Counted from the stretch's first letter, positions 7,965 to 15,866 are shown. The stretch is 55,205 bases of DNA from an uncultured Lentisphaerota bacterium (GCA_903894975.1 CAITSE010000302.1:1-55205), one strand, 5' to 3'. The notes: a model not told the origin generated them from the sequence alone. Program-made: numbers and translations.

Positions 7965-8666
7965 ATGAAACGCTGGGCCTGGCTGGTGGTCGGACTTTAT
8001 TTCGCGATGCTGGCGGCCTTGACGCTGCCCTTGATCTGGGCGGGGTTTTGTCCAAAAATGGAGATGGCCGAGGGCTTCAAAGTTTTCGCCAGCGCCGGCT
8101 ATTGGATCTGGCTGGCGGTGATGCTGGTTGGACAACTCCTGCTGCTGGTGGTGCCCGTGCTGGTGGCGGAGAAACGGCTGAAGAGCCGCCGGCCCTTGCT
8201 GGTGCCGGTGATCACCGCCGCGCTGCTGTTCGCCCTGCTGTTCGTGGCTGCCGGCCTGGCGCTGTGGTGCGGCATCTGGGGAGACAAGGAGCCGGAACTC
8301 CTGAAAACCCTGTCGTTGCCGCTGGGCCTGGTCTTGTTCGACATCCTCGGACTCACCGTGGCCCTGTGGCTGGCCTGGGGACTGGTCTTCTGGCGCTTCG
8401 CGAAGGCCGCGGACACTCCGGAGGCCCTGCTGCCGCGTCTGACGCGCTGGCTGCTCACCGGCAGCATCCTGGAATTCCTAGTGGCCGTGCCCTGCCATAT
8501 CGCCACCCGGCACCGCGACGACTGCTGCGCGCCGGCGGGGAGTTTCCTCGGCCTGGCCTTCGGCGTCTCGGTCATGCTGATGTCCTTCGGCCCCGGCGTC
8601 TTTTTCCTCTTCGTCGCCCGCTGGCGCCGCCTCCATCCCGCCACCGCGAAGGGAGCGCCGCAATGA
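7965..8666 (+). CDS. Six-helix membrane protein of unknown function
   Basis: A 233-residue polytopic membrane protein with about six hydrophobic segments (near residues 6-25, 45-68, 79-102, 115-140, 165-180 and 195-220). Its most distinctive motif, near the end, is RHRDDCCAP followed by a glycine-rich helix and MSFGPGVFFLF; the paired cysteines and charged RHRDD sit just outside the last membrane segment. I have an impression that this motif recurs in conserved membrane proteins of related phyla, with no known function. The ATG has GGAG seven bases upstream; an earlier in-frame ATG lies inside heptad repeat D and is rejected. It overlaps the next gene by 4 bp, giving a three-gene coupled unit. 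Confidence 0.75.
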   Translation: MKRWAWLVVGLYFAMLAALTLPLIWAGFCPKMEMAEGFKVFASAGYWIWLAVMLVGQLLLLVVPVLVAEKRLKSRRPLLVPVITAALLFALLFVAAGLALWCGIWGDKEPELLKTLSLPLGLVLFDILGLTVALWLAWGLVFWRFAKAADTPEALLPRLTRWLLTGSILEFLVAVPCHIATRHRDDCCAPAGSFLGLAFGVSVMLMSFGPGVFFLFVARWRRLHPATAKGAPQ

Positions 8667-9136
8667 AAAAAATCCTCATCGGCTGCCTGGGAGCTGCGGC
8701 GCTCTTTGCCATCCTGACGGCCGGGGCCGTGTGGTATTGGTTTTTCCGCGACCTGCCCAATCTCGAAGCATCCCTGTCACTGCCTCAAACCGTGGAACTC
8801 GATGCGAGCGTGACGATGCTGGTGACCACCACCAACACCCACAAAACCGCCGTCACCCTGGACAGCATCGATATCGACGACTCCTTCCTGAAAGGCTTCC
8901 AGGTCGGCAGGATCACCCCCAAACCCAGGGACACCTCCCATTTCTTCGGGCAACGGAGCTGGGACTTTGGCCGGACGGTGGCGCCCGGCGAATCCCTGGA
9001 AATCGAATTCACCCTCAAGGCCATTCAGGAAGGGCACTTTTCCGGCGACCTTGACGTGTGCAACCCGAACCAGGACTTCACAACCCAGGTCGCCGACGTG
9101 GTCGTGAGGAAAAAAGGCGAGTCCGAAATTCCATGA
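8663..9136 (+). CDS. Membrane-anchored beta-sandwich protein, unknown function
   Basis: A 157-residue protein with one N-terminal membrane segment (about 4-27) and an extracytoplasmic part that looks like an immunoglobulin-type beta sandwich, with alternating hydrophobic strands and late motifs such as VAPGESLEIEFTLKA. This pattern resembles DUF1573-like or ASPM-SPD-2-Hydin folds that bind other envelope proteins. It overlaps the upstream membrane protein by 4 bp (ATGA) and the downstream lipase by 4 bp, so all three are probably made together. No enzymatic residues are visible. Confidence 0.7.
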   Translation: MKKILIGCLGAAALFAILTAGAVWYWFFRDLPNLEASLSLPQTVELDASVTMLVTTTNTHKTAVTLDSIDIDDSFLKGFQVGRITPKPRDTSHFFGQRSWDFGRTVAPGESLEIEFTLKAIQEGHFSGDLDVCNPNQDFTTQVADVVVRKKGESEIP

Positions 9137-10260
9137 TGCTTTCCCGGGCAACCCGTTCCCTTTTCCTGCTGCTGGCCTTGACCATTCCGGCCGCCGCGAC
9201 CACCGCGGACGCCGGGGGAAATTCCGGCGCGCCGCCGCCGGTGACGCCAACGCAGGTAACCTTGCAGAAACACTTCCCCGAATGGTACGCCGCGGCCACG
9301 GCCGAGTTCGGTTGGCGCCTTTTTCTGGACGGCAAGTGGGCGGCGCTTCCCGCCGTGCTGCCGCCCCGCGTCATCGTCCTGGTCCACGGTCTGGACGAAC
9401 CCGGCAAACTCTGGCGCAGCCTGGCGCCGGCCCTAGCGGCCAAAGGATACACGGTCTGCGAATTCCGCTATCCCAATGACCAGGCCGTGCGCCCTTCCGC
9501 CGCCTACCTGCTGCATTCCCTGGTAGAACTGCGCCGGCGCGGCGCCACGGACATCGTCATCGTCGCCCACAGCATGGGCGGCCTGGTCAGCCGGGAAATG
9601 CTCACCAGTCCCACGCTGGGCTACGCCGCGGTCGCAAAAGACGCGCAAATCCCCCGCGTCCGTCGCCTCATCATGCTCGGCACCCCGAATCACGGTTCCC
9701 CCCTGGCCAGGGTCAGATTCGCCGTGGAACTCCGCGACCAATGGTTGCACCTGGTCAACGGCGAAGGACATGTATTAAGCGCCTTTGCAGACGGCACCGG
9801 CGAAGCTGCCGCAGACCTGACCCCCGGCAGCAACTTCCTGGAAGATCTCAACGGTCGTCCCCTGCCGCGGGACGTGAAGCTGACCATCATCGCCGGCGTC
9901 GCCAGCCCCGTCACCCCTGAAACCCTTGCCGAACTCGCCCGCGTCAACCGCAACGAACCCGACATTGCCAAGCGCAGCACGATGGAACAGTTCCGCCAAA
10001 GCCTGACCGAAGTCGCCGACGGCGTCGGCGACGGCTGCGTCTCCGTAGTCTCGGCCAAGCTTGACGGCGTGACCGATTTCATCACCGTCCCCGGCACCCA
10101 TCTCTCCATGATTCGCAACGTCCTCGCCGGCAGCAACCGCATCCCCCCGGCCGTCCCCCTCGTCCTGGAACGCATCGCCGCCGAATGGCCGGAATTCACC
10201 ACAAAGCCGTTTTTATCCACGAATTCCACGAATGTCACGAACCCGTCCAAGACACCATAA
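9133..10260 (+). CDS. Exported triacylglycerol lipase-like alpha/beta hydrolase
   Basis: A 375-residue protein with a signal peptide (hydrophobic core residues 9-22). The oxyanion motif VHGLDEPG is near residue 84, and the nucleophile elbow AHSMGG has Ser147. LGTPNHGSPLA follows as in bacterial lipases; the acid is probably in GVGDGCVSV and the histidine in GTHLSMI. Likely hydrolyses lipids or esters outside the cytoplasmic membrane. It is the third gene of a unit with 4-bp overlaps. Oddity: the last 18 or so codons (from KPFLSTNSTNV) are read from the CCACGAATT nonamer repeat at 10217-10243, so the C-terminal tail is probably recent, non-homologous sequence. Confidence 0.85.
   Translation: MMLSRATRSLFLLLALTIPAAATTADAGGNSGAPPPVTPTQVTLQKHFPEWYAAATAEFGWRLFLDGKWAALPAVLPPRVIVLVHGLDEPGKLWRSLAPALAAKGYTVCEFRYPNDQAVRPSAAYLLHSLVELRRRGATDIVIVAHSMGGLVSREMLTSPTLGYAAVAKDAQIPRVRRLIMLGTPNHGSPLARVRFAVELRDQWLHLVNGEGHVLSAFADGTGEAAADLTPGSNFLEDLNGRPLPRDVKLTIIAGVASPVTPETLAELARVNRNEPDIAKRSTMEQFRQSLTEVADGVGDGCVSVVSAKLDGVTDFITVPGTHLSMIRNVLAGSNRIPPAVPLVLERIAAEWPEFTTKPFLSTNSTNVTNPSKTP
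10217..10243. repeat. Nonamer repeat CCACGAATT, coding part
   Basis: Three contiguous nonamers: CCACGAATT, CCACGAATG, TCACGAACC. They encode part of the C-terminal tail of the lipase (STNSTNVTN). The inverted counterpart at 10310-10336 faces it, giving a potential stem of about 27 bp around a 66-base spacer that contains the lipase stop codon. Confidence 0.75.
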
Positions 10261-10309
10261 CCCGCACACCCCGGCAAACGTGTTGTTGAAAACCGTCCCG
10301 TCATACGCC

Positions 10310-10336
10310 ATTCGTGTCATTTCGTGGAATTCGTGG
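10310..10336. repeat. Nonamer repeat, inverted arm (ATTCGTGG)
   Basis: ATTCGTGTC, ATTTCGTGG and AATTCGTGG, the inverted counterpart of the nonamers at 10217-10243. It lies about 45 bases before the start codon of the ABC-2 permease. The facing pair could fold in RNA from either strand. Confidence 0.75.
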
Positions 10337-10380
10337 ACGCATCCTATCCCCTTTTTCGTGGTTTCATATTCAGACCTGCC

Positions 10381-11172
10381 ATGCTCCTGATCTGGCGCAA
10401 AATCCGCACTCTGGTCGGCGTGAACTACGCGGTCATGCTGGAGTACCGCGCCGAGCTGTACCTGTGGGCGCTGGCCGGGATCATGCCGTTCTTCCTCATG
10501 GGCCTGTGGATGCAGGCCGGCCGCGACGCCCACCTGACCCGCGACCCGGCCTCGTTCGCCCGCTACTTCCTGGCCGTGTTCCTGGTCCGCCAGTTCACCA
10601 TCGTCTGGGTAGTCTGGGAAGTCGAGAACGATGTGGTCCAAGGGCGCCTCTCGCCCATGCTCCTACAGCCCATGGACCCGTTCTGGCGCTACCTGGCCGG
10701 GCATGTCGGCGAACGTTTTGCGCGGACCCCCTTTATCCTGGCCCTGACCGTGCTGTTCTTCCTGATCTATCCGCAGGCCCGGTTTGTGCCCGCCGCCAGC
10801 GCGCTGCTGCTGGGCGCGGCCGCCATGCTCGCCGCCTTTGCCCTGCGTTTCGTCATGCAGTACGCCTTCGGCATGCTCGCCTTCTGGACCGAGCGCGCCA
10901 ATGCCATCGAGGACCTGTTTTTCATGCTCTATCTCTTCCTCTCCGGTTTCCTGGCGCCCCTGGAACTCTTCCCCGCCGCCGTGCGCGATTTCGCCCTGTG
11001 GACGCCCTTCCCCTACATGGTCTATGTCCCCGCCCAGCTCCTCAGCGGCGGCGACGTCCCGAACCTGGGCCGCGCCTTCCTGATCATGGCCGTCTGGACC
11101 GGAATTTTCCTCCTCATCTACCGCGCCCTCTGGCGCCGCGGCCTCCGCCGCTACTCCGCCATGGGCGCGTGA
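10381..11172 (+). CDS. ABC-2 family permease (COG4587-like), orphan
   Basis: A 263-residue integral membrane protein with about six hydrophobic segments. The sequence WEVENDVVQGRLSPMLLQPMDPFWRYLAGHVGER after the second segment is characteristic of the uncharacterised ABC permeases of the COG4587 type. These usually lie beside a COG4586 ATPase and a second permease (COG3694/DUF990). Neither partner is here: upstream is the lipase and downstream a convergent proA. It must use components encoded elsewhere, or the cluster has broken up. I take the ATG at 10381; a longer frame begins at a GTG inside the nonamer repeat. Confidence 0.8.
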   Translation: MLLIWRKIRTLVGVNYAVMLEYRAELYLWALAGIMPFFLMGLWMQAGRDAHLTRDPASFARYFLAVFLVRQFTIVWVVWEVENDVVQGRLSPMLLQPMDPFWRYLAGHVGERFARTPFILALTVLFFLIYPQARFVPAASALLLGAAAMLAAFALRFVMQYAFGMLAFWTERANAIEDLFFMLYLFLSGFLAPLELFPAAVRDFALWTPFPYMVYVPAQLLSGGDVPNLGRAFLIMAVWTGIFLLIYRALWRRGLRRYSAMGA

Positions 11173-11184
11173 ACCAGTAAGAAT

Positions 11185-11211
11185 CGGGGGATGGCGTTCT
11201 CCCATCCCCCG
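11185..11211. terminator. Perfect 10-bp hairpin after the permease gene
   Basis: CGGGGGATGG and CCATCCCCCG form a perfect 10-bp stem with a 7-base loop, starting 13 bases after the permease stop codon. No T-tract follows on either strand, so it would be at best a non-canonical terminator or an RNA-stabilising hairpin between two convergent genes. Confidence 0.45.
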
Positions 11212-11255
11212 AACCCCCTGGAGAGTGGCAGTGGCCACGCCTGCTTTTCCAAAAC

Positions 11256-11314
11256 GGAAACGGGTCGGAGACCCTCTCAGGGGGATTCAGGGGGGCGGAG
11301 AACGCGCCCCCCTG
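11256..11314. repeat. Double-hairpin repeat element, copy 1
   Basis: Starts around GGAAACGGGTCGGAGACCCTC. The first hairpin is GGGTC-GGA-GACCC (11262-11274). The second, stronger one is CAGGGGGGCG-gagaa-CGCGCCCCCCTG (11288-11314). A second copy of the same arrangement lies at 45814-45871. Both copies sit just past the 3' end of minus-strand genes (here proA). Confidence 0.65.
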
Positions 11315-11332
11315 ACTCTGGAGGCTTTGGCC

Positions 11333-12589
11333 TTAGCCGCGCAGGTGGCCGGCGCCGCGGGCGACCCATTTGTAGGTGGTCAGCGCCTCCGGGCCCACCG
11401 GGCCGCGGGCGTGCAGGCGGTCCGTGCTGATCCCGACCACCGCGCCCAGGCCGTACTCGCCACCGCCCGACAGCCGCGTCGAGGCGTTGACCAGGACCGA
11501 GGCGGAATCCACCCCGCGCACAAAAGCCTCCGCCAGGTCCAGCCGCTGCGTGACGATGCCGTCGGTGTGCCCCGAACCATGCTCGTTGATGTGCCGCACC
11601 GCCGCCGCTACGCCGTCCACGATCCCGACCGTGAGGATGGGCGCCAGGTATTCCATGGTCCAATCTGCCGCCGCCGCCGGCTTCACCGACGGCGCCAGAG
11701 CGCAGACCCGGGGACAGCCGCGCAGTTCAACTCCTTGCGCGACAAATGCCTTCACCAGCGCCGGCAACAGCCGCGTCGCGGACTCCGCATCAAGCAACAG
11801 TTTCTCCAGGGCGTTGCAGACCTCGACCTTCTCGCACTTCGAGTTCACCGCCAGCGCCACGGCCATCTCCTCCGGCGCGTCCGCGGCCAGGTACAGGTGG
11901 CAGACCCCTTCGTAATGCTTCAGCGTTGGGATGCGCGAATTCTCCGCCACCTCCCGGATCAGGCTTTTGCCGCCGCGCGGGATCAACAGATCCACATACG
12001 GCGTCAGCCCAAGCAGTTCGCGCACCGCGGCGCGGTCCGGCGTGTCGATGAACTGGATCGCGGCTTCCGGCAGGCCGTTTTCCCGGGCCGCCGCAGCCAT
12101 GGCCGCGGCCAATTCCCGGTTCGTCGCCAGCGCCTCCGAGCCGCCGCGCAGGATCACGGCATTGCCGCTCTTGAGACAAACCGCCGCCGCGTCCGTGGTC
12201 ACGTTCGGCCTTGATTCGTAGATAATTCCGATGACGCCGATGGGCACGCTGACCCGTTCGACCCGCAGGCCGTTCGGCCGCGTGTGCCCTTCCAGGATGC
12301 GCCCGACCGGGTCCGGCAGCGCCGCCGCCTCGGCGAGGCGGGCGAGCATGTAGCGGAACACCTTGTCCGAGATCTCCAAACGCGTCAGCATCGGCCCTTC
12401 CAGGCCGGCGACGCGCGCCGCCTCAATGTCCCGCCGGTTCGCGGCCATCACCGCCGCCCGGGCCGCCTCCAGCTTCGCCGGCATGGCCGCCAGCGCCCGC
12501 TGTCGGACCTCGCCCGGCAGCGCCGCCAGTTCCCGCGCCGCCGCCCGCGCCCGTTTCCCCATCTCCAGAACCGTGACAGATTGATTCAT
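11333..12589 (-). CDS. proA: Gamma-glutamyl phosphate reductase ProA
   Basis: Reduces gamma-glutamyl phosphate to glutamate-5-semialdehyde with NADPH, the second step of proline biosynthesis. The 418-residue length is normal. Diagnostic blocks are IGIIYESRPNVT (about 120-131), LRGGSEA, the catalytic Cys230 in YEGVCHLYL, and the terminal STRLSGGGEYGLGAVVGIST followed by HARGPVG and LTTYKW. The block after the active site reads NSKCEKVEVCNALEKLLL where most family members have a TQRP-type sequence, a modest divergence. No proB is adjacent. The preceding gene on the same strand, a small membrane protein, ends seven bases before the ProA start. Confidence 0.95.
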   Translation of the reverse strand: MNQSVTVLEMGKRARAAARELAALPGEVRQRALAAMPAKLEAARAAVMAANRRDIEAARVAGLEGPMLTRLEISDKVFRYMLARLAEAAALPDPVGRILEGHTRPNGLRVERVSVPIGVIGIIYESRPNVTTDAAAVCLKSGNAVILRGGSEALATNRELAAAMAAAARENGLPEAAIQFIDTPDRAAVRELLGLTPYVDLLIPRGGKSLIREVAENSRIPTLKHYEGVCHLYLAADAPEEMAVALAVNSKCEKVEVCNALEKLLLDAESATRLLPALVKAFVAQGVELRGCPRVCALAPSVKPAAAADWTMEYLAPILTVGIVDGVAAAVRHINEHGSGHTDGIVTQRLDLAEAFVRGVDSASVLVNASTRLSGGGEYGLGAVVGISTDRLHARGPVGPEALTTYKWVARGAGHLRG

Positions 12590-12596
12590 GTTCCCT

Positions 12597-12956
12597 TTAT
12601 CCCGTTGTTTGACTGCCGATGGACCAGGTCACCGAGAGCCATGGCAGAACCAGGCCGACAATCATCAGCAGCACGAGCGCCGTTGCCACGAGGATCCCGG
12701 ACGCCCGCATCAGGCGTACGCCCCACTCCGACTGGACGATGCTCCCCGCCCAGCCGGCGGCGGCCGCCCACGCCAAGGGGATCAGGAACAGGAAAAACCC
12801 ATAATACCGTAGAAAATACATCCCCGCGGGATCCGAGCTGCCGGGAAGCCTGTCGTGCCAGATTTTCAGCAGCCCGGCCGAGATCATGATCCCCAAGGTG
12901 ATGATCACCACCATGATCACCCCCATGAGCGCAACAAATTTTCCATGCTCTCTCAT
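12597..12956 (-). CDS. Small four-helix membrane protein, unknown
   Basis: A 119-residue protein that is mostly hydrophobic, with probable membrane segments near residues 8-30, 45-65 and 88-110 and possibly a fourth. I recognise no family. The start is at the second in-frame ATG because AGGAG lies nine bases upstream; the first ATG (12980) has no ribosome site and includes that AGGAG. It is seven bases upstream of proA and so probably shares its transcript, though a link to proline metabolism is not implied. Confidence 0.65.
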   Translation of the reverse strand: MREHGKFVALMGVIMVVIITLGIMISAGLLKIWHDRLPGSSDPAGMYFLRYYGFFLFLIPLAWAAAAGWAGSIVQSEWGVRLMRASGILVATALVLLMIVGLVLPWLSVTWSIGSQTTG

Positions 12957-13083
12957 GACCGGAGTCTCCTGCCGATTCAAAATCGCCAGCGCACCCTTCT
13001 GCGAAATTTCGCGGACAGGCTGGCCAGGAAATTATTTCCCCTTCTCATAGAGGCGCTTGCAGAACTCCGTCCTGCCAGCAAAG

Positions 13084-13109
13084 CAGGGTTCAGGGTGTCA
13101 GAGTTCAGG
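13084..13109. repeat. AGGGTTC-type heptad repeat, arm 1
   Basis: CAGGGTTCAGGGTGTCAG followed by AGTTCAGG: a short run of degenerate AGGGTTC heptads. The inverted counterpart is at 13165-13183. A related palindromic motif GCGAAATTTCGCGG lies at 13001-13014. No gene is visible in 12957-13158. Confidence 0.6.
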
Positions 13110-13158
13110 AGGCAGAGTCTGCTGGATGTACAACACTTTCACAATTTGACAGTTGCTT

Positions 13159-14331
13159 TCACGGCCCTGAACCCTGAACCCTGCTTTTGCCTTGCGACAC
13201 TTCTGCAAGAGCCTCATAGAATGACGGCAGGATCTCGCCGAACGGCGTGTTCCCGTATTTATTCTGCAACTTCTGCGCCTCCCCGGCTACCCTTGAATCA
13301 AACATGATCCCGACGGGGGCGATCCGTTGTTGGTTCTTAACCTTGCCGTTCGGCTGATACTGCGCGGACGTGACCATGGTGCAATTCCTCTGCACAAAGT
13401 TGTCGAACTCTTTGGTCGCTTCAAGATAGAGCCTGACCTGGGGGTTGGTGGTAAGCTGATAGCTCGTGTCCTTGGCCGCGGCGGCTTCCGGCACGCCCCG
13501 GAGCTGGGCCAGGAGCTGGCACCAGTCGTACGCCTCTTCGGGGCGGTTCGTCCGGTCGGCCTGGATGCGGGCGGCGAGGCGCTTGGCAAACGCGGCCTTT
13601 TCGTCGTTGAAGCTCTTGGTCAGGCTGGGGTTGCTGGCGTTGGCCAGATACTGCCAGTTGAGCCAATCCATGCCCTCGGCAATCTGCGTGAAGTCGGGCG
13701 CCTCGGAGCCGGGAAGAAAGCGTAGTTTGCCGTTCTTCCTATCCGCCAAATTTTTACAGGTTTCCACCATGACCGTGCGAACCAGGGGGGCGAAGGCGTG
13801 GCAGAGTCCGTAAAACGTCACCCGTTCGTTGTAGGGCTTATCCTCATCATACCCGCCGTCCACGCCCAGGATGCCGACGATGTTGCGCTTGCGTTTCTCT
13901 GAAAGCACAAAGGCCGCCTTGACCTGGTCACCGAAGGCGCCAAGATAACAGCGGGAGGGGTCAAACGGGTATTTCTTGAGCACTTCGTCAAACATCGAAA
14001 GATGAAAGTTCACGGCCGTTTCGAGGCCTGTGACCCCGCAGGGCAGAGTGACCACAAAGAATTGATTACGGTCGGCCCCTTCCTTGAAGAGTTCCAGGCG
14101 GTTCAGGCTGGTAGTGTCCGACACCAGAAGGAATAGGACCGGCCAATTGTGTTTCCGGCCGGGATCATAACTTTTCGGATAGTAGAGGCGGTACGACTGG
14201 GCCGGATTCTTCACGAATGGAAAGGTCTGCGTTTTTCCTCCGGGTTGCACATCGTCCGTGCCGCCTTCCGCGGCCCCGGCCAGGGACGTCACCAGAATCA
14301 ACGCGGTAAAAAACGGCAGAATCTTGCGCAT
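13159..14331 (-). CDS. Exported alpha/beta-hydrolase-fold protein, nucleophile apparently missing (paralogue 1)
   Basis: A 390-residue protein with a signal peptide (core LPFFTALILVTSLAGAA). Residues about 35-190 follow the layout of polyhydroxybutyrate-depolymerase-like esterases: YRLYYPKSYDP, then WPVLFLLV, then a helix leading to CYLGAFGDQ. At the place where active members have a GxSxG elbow this protein has GAFGD, so no serine nucleophile is visible. The C-terminal half (about 240-390) is helical and unfamiliar. It is a tandem paralogue of the next gene upstream (14388-15512). Start chosen at MRKILPFF with AAGGTG upstream. The last codons (SRVQGSGP) are read from the AGGGTTC heptad repeat. 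Possibly a non-catalytic binding protein. Confidence 0.75.
   Translation of the reverse strand: MRKILPFFTALILVTSLAGAAEGGTDDVQPGGKTQTFPFVKNPAQSYRLYYPKSYDPGRKHNWPVLFLLVSDTTSLNRLELFKEGADRNQFFVVTLPCGVTGLETAVNFHLSMFDEVLKKYPFDPSRCYLGAFGDQVKAAFVLSEKRKRNIVGILGVDGGYDEDKPYNERVTFYGLCHAFAPLVRTVMVETCKNLADRKNGKLRFLPGSEAPDFTQIAEGMDWLNWQYLANASNPSLTKSFNDEKAAFAKRLAARIQADRTNRPEEAYDWCQLLAQLRGVPEAAAAKDTSYQLTTNPQVRLYLEATKEFDNFVQRNCTMVTSAQYQPNGKVKNQQRIAPVGIMFDSRVAGEAQKLQNKYGNTPFGEILPSFYEALAEVSQGKSRVQGSGP
13165..13183. repeat. AGGGTTC-type heptad repeat, arm 2 (coding)
   Basis: CCCTGAA, CCCTGAA, CCCTG on the plus strand, i.e. AGGGTTC heptads on the minus strand, where they encode the last residues of the preceding protein. 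It forms an inverted pair with 13084-13109. Confidence 0.65.
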
Positions 14332-14387
14332 GGATCGATCACCTTGTTCTGTCGCCGGGGCGCGACGGTTCCACCCGGAACCGTGCA

Positions 14388-15512
14388 TCATTTGGACTCG
14401 CCGCCAAACGACGGCAAGATCTCGCCGAACAGCGTGGTCTTGTACTTCTCCTGCAGCTTACGGGCATCCTTGGCCAGGGACTCCTCATATTTCTTCACGT
14501 TAAGGATGGTCCGGGTTGGGGGGATGGATTTCCCATTCCGGTCCGCGGACACGAGCGGGATGATGAAGTTTTTTTCCACGAACTTATCGATGTCCTTGGC
14601 GGCTTCCAGATAAAGCCGGACCTTGGGATCGGCGGCAAGCTGGCTGTTGGCGGCCTTCGCCACGGCGGCCTCGGGCACCCCGCGGACTTGGCTCAAGAGC
14701 AGGCTCCATTCGTAGGCGGCTTCGGGATGGGCCACCCGATCCGTCTGGATGCGGTCGGCGAGGTTTTTGGCAAACGCGGCCTTTTCCGCGTTAAAACTTT
14801 TGTCCTGGGCGGAATTGTTGCCGGTGGTCATGTACTGCCAGTTAAGCCAGTCCATGCCTTCGGCGACCAGCGCGGAGTCGGGCGTGCCTCCGGCCCCCGG
14901 GAGAAAACGCAGTTTGCAGCTTTTCTTCGCCAGCAACTGGTAGAAAGTCAGCACCATCTCCGTGCGGACGCCGCGGTGGGCCGCATGGCAGAAACCGTAA
15001 ACCGCGGCCCGGCTGTTGTAGTGGCCATTTTCTTCACACCCGCTATCCGCAACCAGAAGGCCGAGGATGTTGCGCTTGCGCTTCGCGGACAGGACAAAGG
15101 CCGTCGCGGCCTCCTTCCCGAACCCGCTGAAATAGCAGCGGGTTTCATCGATCGGATATTTCCCGATCACCTCGTCGATCATGACAAGCTGAAGATCCAT
15201 AGTCCGGTCATTGTCCTCGACGATGCAAGGCATGGAAACCAGGACGAACTGGTTGCGGTCGGCGCCTTCGGTGTAGAGATTCACCCGGCCCGAACCGCCG
15301 CCCGGCGCCGCCAGGACGAACAGGACCGGCCATTTGTGTTCCCGGTTAGGATTGTAGCGGTTCGGATAATACAGGCTGTACGACTGGCGCGGATTCTTTT
15401 CGAAGGGAATCTCCTGCGTCTTGCCCGGCTGCGCGTCCGCACCGGCCGCGACGGCGCAGGTCATGGACCCCGCCAGAATCAGCCCCGTGAAAAAAGACCG
15501 CATCTTTCGCAT
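14388..15512 (-). CDS. Exported alpha/beta-hydrolase-fold protein, nucleophile apparently missing (paralogue 2)
   Basis: A 374-residue paralogue of the protein encoded at 13159-14331, sharing segment order throughout: signal peptide (core FFTGLILAGSMTCAVAA), YSLYYPNRYNPN, WPVLFVLAAPGGG, then CYFSGFGKEAATAFVLS, and the late block FGEILPSF shared word for word. Where the nucleophile elbow should be, it has SGFGKE, again without GxSxG. The C-terminal half contains the shared AEGMDWLNWQY motif. The two genes lie 56 bases apart and are probably co-transcribed. Start chosen at MRKMRSFF with GGGTGA upstream. Role unknown; export and loss of the nucleophile point to binding rather than hydrolysis. 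Confidence 0.75.
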   Translation of the reverse strand: MRKMRSFFTGLILAGSMTCAVAAGADAQPGKTQEIPFEKNPRQSYSLYYPNRYNPNREHKWPVLFVLAAPGGGSGRVNLYTEGADRNQFVLVSMPCIVEDNDRTMDLQLVMIDEVIGKYPIDETRCYFSGFGKEAATAFVLSAKRKRNILGLLVADSGCEENGHYNSRAAVYGFCHAAHRGVRTEMVLTFYQLLAKKSCKLRFLPGAGGTPDSALVAEGMDWLNWQYMTTGNNSAQDKSFNAEKAAFAKNLADRIQTDRVAHPEAAYEWSLLLSQVRGVPEAAVAKAANSQLAADPKVRLYLEAAKDIDKFVEKNFIIPLVSADRNGKSIPPTRTILNVKKYEESLAKDARKLQEKYKTTLFGEILPSFGGESK

Positions 15513-15866
15513 GGATTCACCCTGTTCCTGCCCCGGCATCAGGCCGTTCATTCCACTCGATTTTCAAACTTATGCTCTCGCCAAGGCGCAACGCTCGCCA
15601 AAAGCAACTGGCACCGCAGAAAACAAAGTACCACACGGCCCGCACGGCGCAAGTCCGGAAAAACCGGCGGACCGGGAGCGGCGGAGAACGCACCCCCGCC
15701 CGGTAGTTGGAACCGGCTCGCTTGCGCTGGGCGATTATTCGTTTAGTTTATGGAATCCGAGCCGTTGCGAAAAAACTTGCCCGCCGGCAAACCGACCCCA
15801 GCCCATCATCATAACGGCAATAAGCTGCATCCAAGCAAGTCGTAGCTAGTAAAAAAGAATCGAAAC
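15513..15866. other. Intergenic region between divergent exported-protein genes
   Basis: A 354-base gap between two divergent transcription units, so it should hold promoters for both. I see no convincing gene. It contains the motif GGCGGAGAACGCACC (15680-15694), which recurs with small changes at 11293-11307 and 37717-37731. The AT-richer stretch 15730-15760 (GATTATTCGTTTAGTTTATGG) and the last 70 bases before the GH16 gene are the likeliest promoter areas, but no clear -35/-10 pair can be assigned. Confidence 0.4.

Noticed and set aside
7850-8662. Upstream extension of the beta-sandwich protein frame through the preceding gene
   Set aside because: The extension is the shadow of the six-helix membrane protein; the ATG at 8663 with a 4-bp overlap is the natural start.
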